Shown: positions 21,432 to 32,095, numbered from the stretch's first letter. The stretch: DNA of 64,000 bases from Aestuariivita sp. (GCA_026709985.1 JAPORY010000054.1:62001-126000), one strand, 5' to 3'. Notes: generated by a model from the sequence alone, not told the origin. Numbers and translations are program-made.

Positions 21432-23618
21432 ATGTTAAACGCAAGTGCGCCCCTTAGCAAAAGTCATGCTCACTCGAAACTTGAGGGTGGAAAACCATTT
21501 GTGATGCAAACTGAATTTGAGCCCTCTGGAGATCAACCGAGCGCAATTGCGGAGTTGGCCGAAGGAATAGCATCGGGAGAACAAGATCAGGTCTTACTGG
21601 GTGCGACCGGAACCGGCAAGACCTTCACGATGGCCAGCATCATTAATACTACGCAGCGGCCTGCCGTCATTATGGCTCCGAACAAAACCTTGGCCGCACA
21701 ACTCTATGGGGAATTTAAGGGGTTTTTCCCCGACAATGCGGTCGAGTATTTTGTCAGCTATTATGACTATTATCAACCAGAAGCATACGTGCCGAGATCT
21801 GACACCTATATTGAAAAGGAAAGTCAGATTAACGAACAAATCGACCGCATGCGACATTCCGCGACCCGAGCGTTGCTTGAACGTGACGATGTCATCATCG
21901 TTGCGTCCGTGTCTTGTATATACGGTCTCGGCTCTCTGGAAGCTTATAATGCGATGACACAACAATTGGTTGTGGGGTCGATATACAATCAACGACAAGT
22001 GCTCGCTGATCTTGTCGCGCAACAATACCGGCGCAATGATCAAGCTTTTCAGCGCGGCAATTTTCGTCTTCGCGGGGATAGCTTGGAGATTTGGCCGGCG
22101 CATTTAGAAGATCGTGCGTGGCGACTTTCCTTTTTTGGCGATGAATTGGAAAAGATCACGGAATTTGACACCTTAACAGGAGAACAGTTTGGATCTTATA
22201 ACCAAGTTCGAATTTACGCGAATAGTCATTATGTAACGCCCCGACCAACGATTAAACAGGCCATCACCAACATCAAATCCGACTTACGAAAGCGTCTGGC
22301 TGAATTTGAAAAGGAAGGAAAACTGCTTGAAGCGCAGCGGCTTGAGCAAAGGACAAACTTTGATCTGGAGATGCTGGAGGCCACGAACTATTGCGCCGGT
22401 ATCGAAAATTACTCGCGGTATTTAACAGGACGAGCCCCGGGCGAACCGCCGCCAACACTTTTTGAATTTATTCCAGATCATGCGATTGTATTTGCCGACG
22501 AGTCACATGTTTCCGTTCCGCAGATCCGAGGCATGTTTAAGGGCGACTTTAGCCGAAAATCCACGCTTGCAACCCACGGGTTTCGCTTGCCATCTTGTGT
22601 TGATAATCGACCGCTGAAATTTGAGGAATGGGACGCAATGCGACCGCAGTCGATTTTCGTCTCGGCGACCCCTGGGCCATGGGAATTGGAGAGAACTACA
22701 GGCTATTTTGCGGAACAGGTGATTCGCCCGACGGGCCTGCTAGATCCGCAAGTTGATGTTCGTCCCGTTGAGATGCAGGTGGATGACTTGCTTGATGAAG
22801 TGCGGCGAGTGACTCTGGCAGGCCATCGAACACTTGTTACGACGCTTACTAAGCGGATGGCAGAGGATCTTACCGAGTATCTCCATGAACAAGGGGTTAG
22901 AGTCCGATACATTCACTCCGACATTGATACTATAGAGCGCATAGAGATTCTTCGTGACCTTCGGTTAGGCGTGTTCGACGTATTGGTGGGGATCAACTTG
23001 TTGCGTGAAGGTCTAGACATACCCGAGTGTGGTTTGGTTGCGATTCTGGATGCGGATAAGGAAGGTTTCTTGCGATCTGAGACCTCGCTCATTCAGACAA
23101 TTGGGAGAGCTGCACGTAATGTCGATGGGCTCGTAGTGATGTACGCAGATCGGATAACAGGCTCTATGGAGCGCGCTCTTGCGGAAACGCAGCGACGCCG
23201 GACAAAGCAGATCCGACATAATGAATTACATGGTATAACTCCCGAAACAATAAAAAAGAATGTCGACGATGTGTTGGCTGGACTCTATCAAGGAAGTGTC
23301 GATATGGAACGCGTGACGGCGGTTATCGACAATAACCTGCAAGGCTCCAATCTCCAAGCAGTCCTGCAGGGCTTGAAAGCCGATATGCGCACTGCGGCAG
23401 AGAATCTTGAGTTTGAGGAAGCCGCACGGATTCGCGATGAGATCAAGCGATTAGAGGCTGCGGATCTTGCGATCTCGGACAATCCAATGGCGCGGCAGTC
23501 AGAAGTAGAACTTATTACTACTGCGTCGACTCGTCCGCAGGCGCGGTCATCGGCAGGTCGTGCTGGAATGACCAAGAGTAGAAAGCGCAAACCTAAAGTA
23601 AACAAAGCTATCCGCTAG
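21432..23618 (+). CDS. uvrB: Excinuclease ABC subunit B
   Basis: Damage-recognition helicase of nucleotide excision repair; works with UvrA and UvrC. The protein is 728 residues. Walker A is GATGTGKTFTMA and the beta-hairpin region YYDYYQPEAYVP that clamps DNA is intact. Helicase motif II appears as DESHV, then INLLREGLDIPE and QTIGRAARN. A C-terminal UVR motif (LEFEEAARIRDEIKRLE) that contacts UvrC is present, followed by a basic tail. I use ATG 21432 (GGA about 7 bases upstream) over TTG 21420. The N-terminal extension of about 20 residues before the conserved core is common. Confidence 0.97.
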   Translation: MLNASAPLSKSHAHSKLEGGKPFVMQTEFEPSGDQPSAIAELAEGIASGEQDQVLLGATGTGKTFTMASIINTTQRPAVIMAPNKTLAAQLYGEFKGFFPDNAVEYFVSYYDYYQPEAYVPRSDTYIEKESQINEQIDRMRHSATRALLERDDVIIVASVSCIYGLGSLEAYNAMTQQLVVGSIYNQRQVLADLVAQQYRRNDQAFQRGNFRLRGDSLEIWPAHLEDRAWRLSFFGDELEKITEFDTLTGEQFGSYNQVRIYANSHYVTPRPTIKQAITNIKSDLRKRLAEFEKEGKLLEAQRLEQRTNFDLEMLEATNYCAGIENYSRYLTGRAPGEPPPTLFEFIPDHAIVFADESHVSVPQIRGMFKGDFSRKSTLATHGFRLPSCVDNRPLKFEEWDAMRPQSIFVSATPGPWELERTTGYFAEQVIRPTGLLDPQVDVRPVEMQVDDLLDEVRRVTLAGHRTLVTTLTKRMAEDLTEYLHEQGVRVRYIHSDIDTIERIEILRDLRLGVFDVLVGINLLREGLDIPECGLVAILDADKEGFLRSETSLIQTIGRAARNVDGLVVMYADRITGSMERALAETQRRRTKQIRHNELHGITPETIKKNVDDVLAGLYQGSVDMERVTAVIDNNLQGSNLQAVLQGLKADMRTAAENLEFEEAARIRDEIKRLEAADLAISDNPMARQSEVELITTASTRPQARSSAGRAGMTKSRKRKPKVNKAIR

Positions 23619-23987
23619 TTTAGCAACTCGCCATTGTGTTGGTTTCGTTGTTGCGGTCAGAAAAAACTCAACGCCTAACACGCCAAAGCCGCCAGGCGGT
23701 GCCCTGGCGAAGACAGTTTGGTCATACATTTGGCGAACCATCAGCTAAGCGGAATTACGATACTCATCTGCTCTTATACCGAATTAGCGGATGCGATCTA
23801 ATGACTTTGTCGGCAACCGTTGAGAGGTTGTCCGCCAAAACCGTAGAACCATTTTGAACCTTCGACTTGTTCGAGCAAACATACGGCTAGATGGTGGGGC
23901 AATTGAATGTATCCCCCTGTTTTGGATTAGAAAATCCGATTAGAGCCCGAAAGTCATTCCGTCATCGTTTTCGTCCCGTTTGGGTTT
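23619..23987. other. Convergent intergenic region after uvrB
   Basis: About 370 bp between the uvrB stop and the 3' end of the leftward AAA ATPase gene. It holds a GC-rich hairpin at 23690-23709 (CGCCAGG paired with CCTGGCG, 6-base loop) without a U-run, possibly a bidirectional transcription end. No gene is supported. Confidence 0.5.
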
Positions 23988-25280
23988 CTATGCACGGCCC
24001 TTAATCTTCGGCGATTCCGTGGCACGTTCTGGGGGTGAGAGCAATGGATCGACCCCGCCGCGTTCCATGACAAAGGTCGCGAGAGACGGGATCGGACAAC
24101 GCAGCACATCCACGATGGTACCATCCGCCCGCTCTTCATGAAACTCCTGTAGAAGTCCTTGATGCAGGAGCTCGTTGAAGAAGCTATCGACAGTTACTTC
24201 CTCCGGTAAGGGGTAAGAGTTCCTTTTATGCAGCGCGGCGATGATCTGTTTTACCTCAGAGCGTGTCGGGTTGTATGTGACAACGCGCTGCATGACTCGC
24301 GCTGTTAGTTCCCTATGATCCGAAATCATCTCGGACATCCGCCATCCATAAGCCTGCATCCGCAGACGACGTTCGCGCGTGAAGACGGCCTCGGGATTAA
24401 CGCGTGCGAGCACGCCCTTGACCTCCGGGCGGATCAGTTCCAGCGCAAGGGCACGCTGCGCGTTGTGGAGATGCTGGGGCCAGCAATCGGCCCGCTGGGC
24501 GAGGATCGCGGGCCAATCCCGATCGGCACCGCTTTGATCTACCTTGAAATGGGTCAGCATCATATTGATGGCCGCGTGGGCCTCCTCTTCGGTAAGCGCT
24601 CCGACACTGTGGATGTAATCGCTGACGGGACGTGAGACACCATGGTGCATGAGGACGCTTAGGGAATTGCCTAGTCCAGCGTAGATTGGGATAATGGGCA
24701 GTCCATGCTTCCCCTGATGGAGTCGACTCAACATTGCTTCGGCCTCGGGTTGCAGAGTTTGGATTTCGTCGACACATAGCAGGATGGGAGACGGAGTCCT
24801 CACAGCACTGTAGAGGGACTCTAATTGATCGAACGTCGCTTCGGGCGGGTCTTGGCTCTTACCTTTCTGCACCGATCCTTGTAGGATATTGAGGATATGC
24901 ACACCGACACTGGCTTGTTCGTGGCTGATGGTTCGAAACACCCCCTCCTTGTTAAGATGTTTTGCAATGATCAGAACGAGATGCCGTTCGTGCTTAAGAT
25001 GCTCACAATCAATATCAATAACAGTAGGACCCAATGTTCCGAACGCGCCTAGCTGGGCCCGCAGCTGGATTTCGCTCAACAAGGAGGTTTTGCCCGCGCC
25101 CGGTGCGCCATACATGAGTCGGGTTGCAGATGTAGTCGATCTGCCGGACTGGATATTCTCTTTCGTGTCCGTCACTGCGTGGGCAATATCATTCAGGATT
25201 TTCTCGCGCCCTTGGAAAAAAAGCGCGGTATCACGCTCTTTCCGTCGCGTAAATGTCTTCAACCCGGCAAGATCCGCCAT
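23988..25280 (-). CDS. AAA family ATPase, paralogue 2
   Basis: P-loop ATPase of 430 residues, homologous along its length to the protein at 4048-5373. Walker A is GAPGAGKT (residues 58-65) and Walker B is LLCVDEIQ (167-174). The shared AGLGNSLSVLMHHGVSR segment and the CPIPSLATFVMERGG C-terminus follow. The start at 25280 has AGGAGAG upstream. Parts of the gene are clearly more G+C rich than the flanking housekeeping genes, suggesting transfer. The ~110 bp element found before paralogue 1 is not seen upstream here. The function is unknown; being a lone ATPase it may act with a partner encoded elsewhere. Confidence 0.8.
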   Translation of the reverse strand: MADLAGLKTFTRRKERDTALFFQGREKILNDIAHAVTDTKENIQSGRSTTSATRLMYGAPGAGKTSLLSEIQLRAQLGAFGTLGPTVIDIDCEHLKHERHLVLIIAKHLNKEGVFRTISHEQASVGVHILNILQGSVQKGKSQDPPEATFDQLESLYSAVRTPSPILLCVDEIQTLQPEAEAMLSRLHQGKHGLPIIPIYAGLGNSLSVLMHHGVSRPVSDYIHSVGALTEEEAHAAINMMLTHFKVDQSGADRDWPAILAQRADCWPQHLHNAQRALALELIRPEVKGVLARVNPEAVFTRERRLRMQAYGWRMSEMISDHRELTARVMQRVVTYNPTRSEVKQIIAALHKRNSYPLPEEVTVDSFFNELLHQGLLQEFHEERADGTIVDVLRCPIPSLATFVMERGGVDPLLSPPERATESPKIKGRA

Positions 25281-26234
25281 GATTGTTCTCTCCTTGATCG
25301 GTATCCATCATAAGCGATCTCATGCTCTGCATCAACTCTGCCGCATCTTCATCACGAGAATTACAATCCCGCAATCATGGTTGATGGAAAGGATTAATAA
25401 ATGACCGATGGCCCAGCCATGAAACCCGCTTCGTTGGAGCAATTGAGGCAAGGGCGACGCGGTCAAACTGGAGCGCGGCATTAGCAACAGATCGGTCACT
25501 TAGAAAAATTTTTGACTGCTCTGTAATCAAGTAGAGGCGCTATAAATACGGCATCGGATATCATGAAAATAGAAACTCGCAGGATAGGCGTCGCTCAAAA
25601 AGTTGGCCGCAGCAGTGCCGCAACTTGTCGAGTCCCATAACCCTGCGGACGCGCCGTTTGATCTCACGGATATTGGTAATCTGATTGATTATTTTTGGTA
25701 GAATTCGGTCTGTATACTGCGGACGGTGGATCCGGTAAAATTTCGGCGCTGATGGCGCCGAGGATTGTTTCATTCGGCATCTTGTTCGCTAAGGCGCCCT
25801 CGCTAGAGTTCAATTGTCAGGTCTAGTTGCGGTCAGTGCATACGTGTCAAGTTATTGTGGAGTTCTCTCACCGACAGAGATAAAAGCGAAGAAGTAAGGT
25901 CTAATTGACAGCCAACCTTGGTCCACTTGTTGAATTAGTTGAAATTGTTCCGGCAGAAGTGCTTTTTTACATCTCTGATCTGCAGTCTGCGAAGCAGCAT
26001 TGAAACAATAACTGGCTGCTGACTTTTTTACCGACCCAGTCTCAGAGAACTTGAGAGTCCGAAGGGACAGTTTCGTAACGACCCAATAGCAGTCATATGC
26101 CAAAGGTGAAGAGTGTTCGATCTAATCGGACGACGACGTCATGGTGGCTTTAGATGAACGAATTTTGGTAATATACTAACCAGACGCACCCCATTTGCGA
26201 GCATCGCCAAATTTAGACCCAGATTGGAATTTCA
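25281..26234. other. Long non-coding stretch upstream of AAA paralogue 2
   Basis: About 950 bp. A 27-codon rightward frame at 25401 (MTDGPAMKPASLEQLRQG...) follows a GGAAAGGA site and stops early; it could be the stub of a lost gene. Other frames look non-coding. The ATPase promoter should lie at the left end of this stretch. Confidence 0.45.
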
Positions 26235-26750
26235 ATGTCATCCGTCATTCGCTCAACTGACAATGAAGCTCGGAAAGTGGCGAGAAAACTATTGCAACAA
26301 GCGCGGTTCGCAGCCTTATCGGTTCTAAATGAACAAAAGGCACCTTTCGTTAGCAGGATCGCTCTTTATGTCAAAACTGGAAGCGCACCCTATAGTTTGG
26401 TTTCAGAACTTTCTAATCATACGCAGTTTATTAAAAAAGAAGCCCAAGTGTCATTGCTGATTGGAGAGCCCGAATCTAAGGGAGACCCGCTCAGCTACCC
26501 GCGTCTCACACTTCAGGCTGATGCCAGTTTTGTTCCACGCGACAGCGAGAGATTTTCGCAAATGCGAAGTGATTGGATTGAGCATCATCCCAAATCACAG
26601 CTATATGCCGATTTCACCGACTTTCTGTTTGTCGAATTTCAGGTGAAGGATGCTTACTTGGTCGCTGGATTTGGCAAGGCTTATGCGTTGACCGCGGCAG
26701 ATCTGAAAGCCGATAGTTGCTCTGAGTTACCTGCTCGGCAAGTGAATTGA
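26235..26750 (+). CDS. HugZ/pyridoxamine-phosphate-oxidase-like FMN-binding split-barrel protein
   Basis: Protein of 171 residues matching the N-terminal split-barrel of HugZ-type proteins: ARKLLQQARFAALSVL, PFVSRIALYVKTGSAPYSLVSELSNHTQFIKKEAQVSLLIGE, and the ending DAYLVAGFGKAYALTAADL. HugZ-group proteins bind FMN or haem and some take part in haem-iron use. The usual C-terminal haem-binding DUF2470 domain is absent, so the biochemical role is open. It converges on the DUF4864 gene with 26 bp between their ends. Confidence 0.85.
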   Translation: MSSVIRSTDNEARKVARKLLQQARFAALSVLNEQKAPFVSRIALYVKTGSAPYSLVSELSNHTQFIKKEAQVSLLIGEPESKGDPLSYPRLTLQADASFVPRDSERFSQMRSDWIEHHPKSQLYADFTDFLFVEFQVKDAYLVAGFGKAYALTAADLKADSCSELPARQVN

Positions 26751-26776
26751 AAACACGCAACGGAATCTGTTTTGAA

Positions 26777-27202
26777 CTAAGTATTCACCTCAGGCAGCCG
26801 GACCACCATAACGCCATTAATGCGCCACTCGCCCGAAATTTGAACCATTTCATAGTCCAATAAGAAGGTTACACCCGCCTCGTCGGTAATCATAACCCTC
26901 TGAATTGATCGAGTTGGCGTCTCAATGACGTCGAGAAAATCCACTCTAGAAGGCCGATAAACCATCGGATAACCGCGCCGCACCATTTGTCCAAATTGTT
27001 CTGGGGTACCGAACCGGTCTTGAATTACGGGACTGGCGAAGCTGAAGGCGAGGGGAAAATCATCGGCCTTAAATGCAGCAATCTGCCTATTGATTAACTG
27101 CTGTATCGCGTCGGATTTTGCCGTTAGCGCAGTCGCTGACACCGCGATCAGCACTGCTAGAATTATCGCCTTACACTGGTATATGGGCTTGAGCATTTTC
27201 AC
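26777..27202 (-). CDS. Exported DUF4864 protein
   Basis: Protein of about 140 residues with a signal peptide (AIILAVLIAVSATALTA). The mature part (IQQLINRQIAAFKADDFPLAFSFASPVIQDRFGTPEQFGQMVRRGYPMVY...GEWRINGV) fits the DUF4864 group, an NTF2/SnoaL-like fold of unknown function common in alphaproteobacteria. The start could be GTG 27202 or ATG 27196; neither has a strong ribosome site. Confidence 0.8.
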   Translation of the reverse strand: MKMLKPIYQCKAIILAVLIAVSATALTAKSDAIQQLINRQIAAFKADDFPLAFSFASPVIQDRFGTPEQFGQMVRRGYPMVYRPSRVDFLDVIETPTRSIQRVMITDEAGVTFLLDYEMVQISGEWRINGVMVVRLPEVNT

Positions 27203-27470
27203 GAGATACCAAAAATTTTGCAGACGCTGAACGACCTATTCTACACGCCCATTTTCTGACTAAACGACCTTCGAAATTCGCAACTTAACGCTTGAGCGAT
27301 GTATAACGTTTGGTGATTATAAGAACTATTTACGTCCTTCAGTCACTGGACACATTGTTGATATTGGTAACAAGAGAGTAGTTCGGGCAGTAAGCTTCGA
27401 TTGTTATAACGAAAGAGATATTCTTTTTCGCAAATTGCCATGTGACAACGTGGAGCAGGCTCCTTTTTCG

Positions 27471-29087
27471 TCAAGCGGTTGGGCTGCTATCGGAAGGACT
27501 TCTTTTGGCTTCGTTGACTAACATCCCAGCAAGTGCTTGCTCAATTAGGGTCGTGGTTTCAGCAATACCAAATAGGGCGATAAAACCGCCAAAACGAGGT
27601 CCTTGAGACGATCCCAACAAGACCTCGTAGAGCGCTGTAAACCAGTCCCGCAGGGGGTCGAAGCGATCTCGACCGACCGCGTAGACAAGTGACTGCAAGG
27701 ATTCTTCGTCCACCGGACCTTGATAACTGATTAATGTTGATTGCAATTCCTGTATTGCAACACGTTCTTCTTTGGACGGTAAGCGGTACCTCTTGTTCGG
27801 CTTTACACGGTCTCGATAATAATTGATCGCAAAATCAACGGCTTCGTCCATCTGTGGGGCCGCCTTAGGATTAGCGTTAGGTGAATAGCGCCGAATAAAA
27901 TGCCATAGGGTTTCACGATCCTCAGATCCAACTACGCTCGCCAAATTTAGTAGCATTGCAAAGGATATTGTCATGTTTGACTGCGGTACGTCACCGTTAT
28001 GGATATGAAAAACCGGGTTATTTAGTTGGCTTTGCAAGTTTTGTTCGGGAAATGCCCGTAACTGCTGATGGTATTGATCGACAGCCAACGGGATGGAGTC
28101 AAAATACAGCCGTTTTGCTGTTTTGGGCTTTTGATACATAAAGAGTTGTAGAGTCTCAGGTGCCGCATAAGCTAACCAATCCTCAAGGGACAGGCCATTT
28201 CCCTTCGATTTCGATATTTTTTGACCGTTTTCGTCGTTAAACAACTCATAGCTCAAATTCACCGGTGGTCTCTTGCCAAGAATCTGACAAATTTTTGCGG
28301 CCTGTTTAACACTATCATCCAAGTCCTTTCCTGCCATTTCGTAATCAACATCAAGTGCCGCCCAGCGCATCGCCCAATCGGGCTTCCATTGAAGTTTCGC
28401 ATGCCCCCCGGTGACTGGTATTTCGATCCGCTCGCCGCTCGGCTCTTGATAAACAATTGTTCCGTTTGAAACCGACCGCTCAAGTGTCGGAACCTGCAGG
28501 ACATGACCGGTCAAAGGACTAATTGGCAAGAATGGCGAGTAGGTTGCTTGCCGCTCTTTCCCAAGCGTTGGCAACATGACCGCCATAATTTCATCAAACT
28601 TCTCAAGGGTAACCATGAGCATTTCATCGAACCGACCTGATTGATAGTATTTTGTTGACGATGCAAACTCATAGTCAAATCCAAATCGATCTAAGAAATT
28701 CCTAAGTCGGGCATTGTTATGAGCGCCAAAACTCTCAAACATTCCGAACGGATCTCTGACACGAGTCAATGGAAGATTGAGATCATCGTGAATTTCTGAT
28801 GCATTTGGAATGTTGTCGGGGACCCGCCTGAGGCCGTCCATATCATCCGAAAAGCAGATTAATTTCGTCGGCCGATCTGAGATTAACTCGAAGGCCCGCC
28901 GCACCATTGTGGTTCTAGCCACCTCTCCGAAAGTTCCAATATGAGGCAGTCCTGACGGACCGTAGCCGGTTTCAAATACAACGGTTTCGGTCGTCGCAGA
29001 TTGATTACGTACTCGATGCAAAAGACGGCGTGCCTCCTCAAAAGGCCATGCCTTTGATTGCAGTGCAGCATTTCTAAGTTCCGACAT
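27471..29087 (-). CDS. lysK: Lysyl-tRNA synthetase, class I
   Basis: Class I (archaeal-type) LysRS charging tRNA-Lys, about 538 residues. The HIGH-like motif is GPSGLPHIGTFGEVART (HIGT at 49-52) and the KMSKS-like motif is KISKSKGNG (290-298). Many alphaproteobacteria use this unrelated form in place of the class II LysS. The ATG at 29087 is preceded by AAGGA with 5-base spacing; longer starts up to 29123 lack such a site. No class II copy is seen in the window. Confidence 0.95.
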   Translation of the reverse strand: MSELRNAALQSKAWPFEEARRLLHRVRNQSATTETVVFETGYGPSGLPHIGTFGEVARTTMVRRAFELISDRPTKLICFSDDMDGLRRVPDNIPNASEIHDDLNLPLTRVRDPFGMFESFGAHNNARLRNFLDRFGFDYEFASSTKYYQSGRFDEMLMVTLEKFDEIMAVMLPTLGKERQATYSPFLPISPLTGHVLQVPTLERSVSNGTIVYQEPSGERIEIPVTGGHAKLQWKPDWAMRWAALDVDYEMAGKDLDDSVKQAAKICQILGKRPPVNLSYELFNDENGQKISKSKGNGLSLEDWLAYAAPETLQLFMYQKPKTAKRLYFDSIPLAVDQYHQQLRAFPEQNLQSQLNNPVFHIHNGDVPQSNMTISFAMLLNLASVVGSEDRETLWHFIRRYSPNANPKAAPQMDEAVDFAINYYRDRVKPNKRYRLPSKEERVAIQELQSTLISYQGPVDEESLQSLVYAVGRDRFDPLRDWFTALYEVLLGSSQGPRFGGFIALFGIAETTTLIEQALAGMLVNEAKRSPSDSSPTA

Positions 29088-29625
29088 CCGCATCCTTATT
29101 TTTCTGAAGAAGTTTTGGCCCAAAATTAAACACGAAATTTAGCGAAAAATACAGCGACTAGGTCACTTCGTCAACGAGGTCAAGCTGCTGGAAGGGGCGA
29201 TATCGGCGGTGAACTAGGCCTTTGCGGTATCGAAAGTTGGGACAGGTCTGTCACTCATTTATTTTGGTCCAATTGATATCGACATTGCTGCTCTTTTTGC
29301 GGGAATGCACCGCCTCCGCAAGCAACCAGGTTCCGGTGATTGGCAAAATGCACGCTACGGTTTCGGTTTACTCATTAATCTCGGAGTTCGCTCGGTGGTC
29401 GGTCATTCCATTATGCCTATCAAGCATACTTTATCATTTTTGATGCGCTTCGTCGCAAGCCGTAATTCCATAGATAAGGGTCGGTCGGGTTCAATCGACA
29501 TTTAATGCTCGCTAGGTTGGCCCCGGAGAACACCACTGATGGGCACCACCTGCGCTGGCGTGAGTTTTTCCGGCTTGGTGTTATCTTACGAGCGGAAAGT
29601 CGGCCGCAAAGATTCGAACCGCTAA
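29088..29625. other. Non-coding stretch between lysK and nadD
   Basis: About 540 bp with the lysK promoter region at the left end. Two overlapping short rightward frames (29222-29505) have no family resemblance I can identify. A stretch just before the nadD stop resembles a tRNA T-arm and anticodon arm but does not fold as a whole tRNA. Confidence 0.4.
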
Positions 29626-30219
29626 TCAGAAGTCAGACTTTCGCAGATCACGAGAAGCGGTAGAAATCAAAGGAGCGTTCAAATAACACCAAGCCGGGGG
29701 CTTGGTCTTAACTAATAGATGCGAGCCCCGTTCGGGCACTCTCTTGGTCCGATAAACTCGCGCCGCAACACCCATTTGGGCACGAAGTTGATTCCCAGCG
29801 CGAGCAATTATTCCCACTTGAACATGGTTAAAGATCCAACGCCATTCATGCCAATGATGAATCGATGCAAGGTTGTCGGCCCCCATTAACCAGACAAATT
29901 GTGTCTTACAGTTTAGGTGAACTAATTTTCTAAGGGTCTCAGCAGTACGTCGGGTGTCTAACTGAGACTCAATATCGGTTACAATTATTCGGGGATCGGT
30001 CACGAGGTCACGCGCTTGAGCAATTCGCTTCGCTAACTGCTTTGGCTCATGATTTTTCTGAGGATTCTGAGGCGTAACTAGCCACCATATCTTCGTCAAT
30101 CGAAAACGTTTGAGTGCCTCGTTGGACAAGTGCAAATGGCCTTGATGAGGAGGATCGAATGATCCGCCTAACAGACCGATACGTTGGTTTGGTTGTGCCA
30201 TTGGGCAAATTATTGCCAT
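29626..30219 (-). CDS. nadD: Nicotinate-nucleotide adenylyltransferase
   Basis: Adenylates nicotinate mononucleotide in NAD synthesis; nadE, which acts next in the pathway, lies at 45.4 kb. The protein is 197 residues. The nucleotidyltransferase signature GLLGGSFDPPHQGHLHLSNEAL is near the N-terminus and FVWLMGADNLASIHHWHEW in the middle. ISSTxLR is represented by the C-terminal ISTASRDLR. The start at 30219 or at the internal ATG 30201 is equally possible. In many relatives nadD is followed by rsfS; here it is not. Confidence 0.93.
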   Translation of the reverse strand: MAIICPMAQPNQRIGLLGGSFDPPHQGHLHLSNEALKRFRLTKIWWLVTPQNPQKNHEPKQLAKRIAQARDLVTDPRIIVTDIESQLDTRRTAETLRKLVHLNCKTQFVWLMGADNLASIHHWHEWRWIFNHVQVGIIARAGNQLRAQMGVAARVYRTKRVPERGSHLLVKTKPPAWCYLNAPLISTASRDLRKSDF

Positions 30220-30341
30220 GATTTTTTCTTAACAGGGTTCTAAATTTAGCGGCGTTGCTCCGGCTTTGAAGCTTTATTGCCAACGGAAGATAAGTTCACT
30301 ATCTAACCGCGAAGAACGCGATAGCCAAATGGGGAAAAATT

Positions 30342-31997
30342 GTGACAACGACCAATTACGTTTATCATATGCACGGCGTATCAAAAACCTATCCTGGCGG
30401 CAAAAAAACGTTCGAAGATATTAGCCTCAGCTTTCTACCCGGCGTCAAAATTGGTGTTGTCGGAGTCAATGGGGCCGGGAAGTCAACGCTGATGAAAATT
30501 ATGGCGGGGCTTGATACCAATTTTGGCGGTGAGGCTTGGGCTGCAAAGGGGGTCAAAGTTGGCTATTTGCCACAAGAGCCGACGCTTGATGAAGCTAGGA
30601 ATGTCCGCGAGAACGTCATGCTTGGCGTTGCGGAAAAGAAAGACAAGCTTGATCGATTCAATGAACTCGCCATGAATTACAGCGATGAGAATGCCGATGA
30701 AATGGCCAAGCTGCAAGACGAAATTGATAGCCAGAACTTATGGGATCTTGATTCGCAAACAGATGTCGCGATGGAAGCGCTTCGCTGTCCTGATGACAAC
30801 GCTTCTGTTGGTAGTCTTTCCGGTGGCGAACGCCGTCGGGTAGCGCTCTGTACGCTACTCCTTAGTGCTCCTGATATTTTGCTGCTTGATGAGCCGACCA
30901 ATCATCTTGATGCCGAAACGATTGCTTGGCTGCAAACCCATCTAATAAATTATACCGGAACCGCGCTAATCGTCACTCACGATCGCTACTTTTTGGATAG
31001 CATTACCAGTTGGATACTCGAGTTAGATCGAGGGCGCGGTATCCCCTATGAAGGCAACTACTCGAACTGGCTAGAGCAAAAGACTAAGCGTCTCCAACAG
31101 GAGGCGCGAGAAGATAGATCGCGTCAGAAAACGCTTGAGCGGGAATTAGAATGGATGCGTTCAGGAGCAAAAGCGCGTCAAGCGAAACAAAAGGCGCGGA
31201 TCAACGCCTACAATGAACTGGCTGGGCAATCCGAACGAGAAAGAATTACACGGGCACAGATCGTTGTGCCGCACGGGCAGCGGCTGGGTGAGAAGGTCAT
31301 TGAAGTCAAAGGCCTCGCCAAGCATCTTGGTGATAAACAGCTGATCGAAGATTTAAGTTTTTCGATTCCGCCAGGCGGAATAGTGGGTGTTATTGGCCCC
31401 AATGGAGCCGGAAAAACGACGCTATTTCGGATGCTCGTCGGTGATGAGCAGCCTGATACGGGTAGTATTGATTTTGGTGACACGGTGCGATTGTCTTATG
31501 TCGATCAGTCGCGTGATGAATTGCAAGCCGACAACACCGTCTGGGAAGCCATTTCTGGCGGCACCGAGATTATCGAACTTGGTGATGCAAGCGTCAACTC
31601 ACGCGCCTACTGTTCCGCCTTTAATTTTCGTGGTTCTGATCAGCAGAAAAAGGTTGCGCTGCTGTCGGGCGGTGAGCGAAATCGGGTGCATATGGCCCGT
31701 TTGCTCAAGGACGGCGGCAATGTTCTGCTCTTAGATGAACCCACAAATGACTTGGACGTCGAGACTCTTCGTGCCCTGGAGGATGCACTCGTTGACTTTG
31801 CTGGTTGCGCAATTGTTATTAGTCATGATCGATTCTTCTTGGATCGCATCTGCACGCACATCATGGCCTTTGAGGGCGACGCACATGTTGAGTGGTTTGA
31901 AGGAAACTTTGCTGAATATGAAGCCGACAAAAAACGACGCCTCGGTTCTGACGCCCTCATTCCAAAACGGCTCAAGCACAAAAAGTTTGTCCGATAG
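30342..31997 (+). CDS. ettA: Energy-dependent translational throttle protein EttA (ABC-F)
   Basis: Ribosome-associated ABC-F ATPase that gates entry into the elongation cycle according to energy state. The protein is 551 residues with two ABC domains: Walker A GVNGAGKST and GPNGAGKTT, signatures LSGGERRRVALC and LSGGERNRVHMAR, Walker B ILLLDEPTNHLD and VLLLDEPTNDLD. Between them is the linker with WMRSGAKARQAKQKARI. Opening motif and length match EttA rather than Uup or YheS. The start is GTG at 30342. No membrane segments, as expected for ABC-F. Confidence 0.95.
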   Translation: MTTTNYVYHMHGVSKTYPGGKKTFEDISLSFLPGVKIGVVGVNGAGKSTLMKIMAGLDTNFGGEAWAAKGVKVGYLPQEPTLDEARNVRENVMLGVAEKKDKLDRFNELAMNYSDENADEMAKLQDEIDSQNLWDLDSQTDVAMEALRCPDDNASVGSLSGGERRRVALCTLLLSAPDILLLDEPTNHLDAETIAWLQTHLINYTGTALIVTHDRYFLDSITSWILELDRGRGIPYEGNYSNWLEQKTKRLQQEAREDRSRQKTLERELEWMRSGAKARQAKQKARINAYNELAGQSERERITRAQIVVPHGQRLGEKVIEVKGLAKHLGDKQLIEDLSFSIPPGGIVGVIGPNGAGKTTLFRMLVGDEQPDTGSIDFGDTVRLSYVDQSRDELQADNTVWEAISGGTEIIELGDASVNSRAYCSAFNFRGSDQQKKVALLSGGERNRVHMARLLKDGGNVLLLDEPTNDLDVETLRALEDALVDFAGCAIVISHDRFFLDRICTHIMAFEGDAHVEWFEGNFAEYEADKKRRLGSDALIPKRLKHKKFVR

Positions 31998-32095
31998 TGC
32001 ATTGGTTGCTTCTTACGGCTGTCGCTCCTTACGGCTTGTATATATGAACGCAATTGGTAGACTGAATTTATCAATTTAAAAAAGGGGATCTGATA

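Noticed and set aside
27450..27470. GGAG/CTCC followed by T-run as a terminator
   Set aside because: The possible stem is only 4-5 bp with too small a loop, and it faces the wrong strand for lysK.
29590..29650. Stretch resembling tRNA anticodon and T arms on the minus strand before the nadD stop
   Set aside because: No acceptor stem or D arm can be paired, and the stretch overlaps the nadD 3' end; similarity is short and probably chance.
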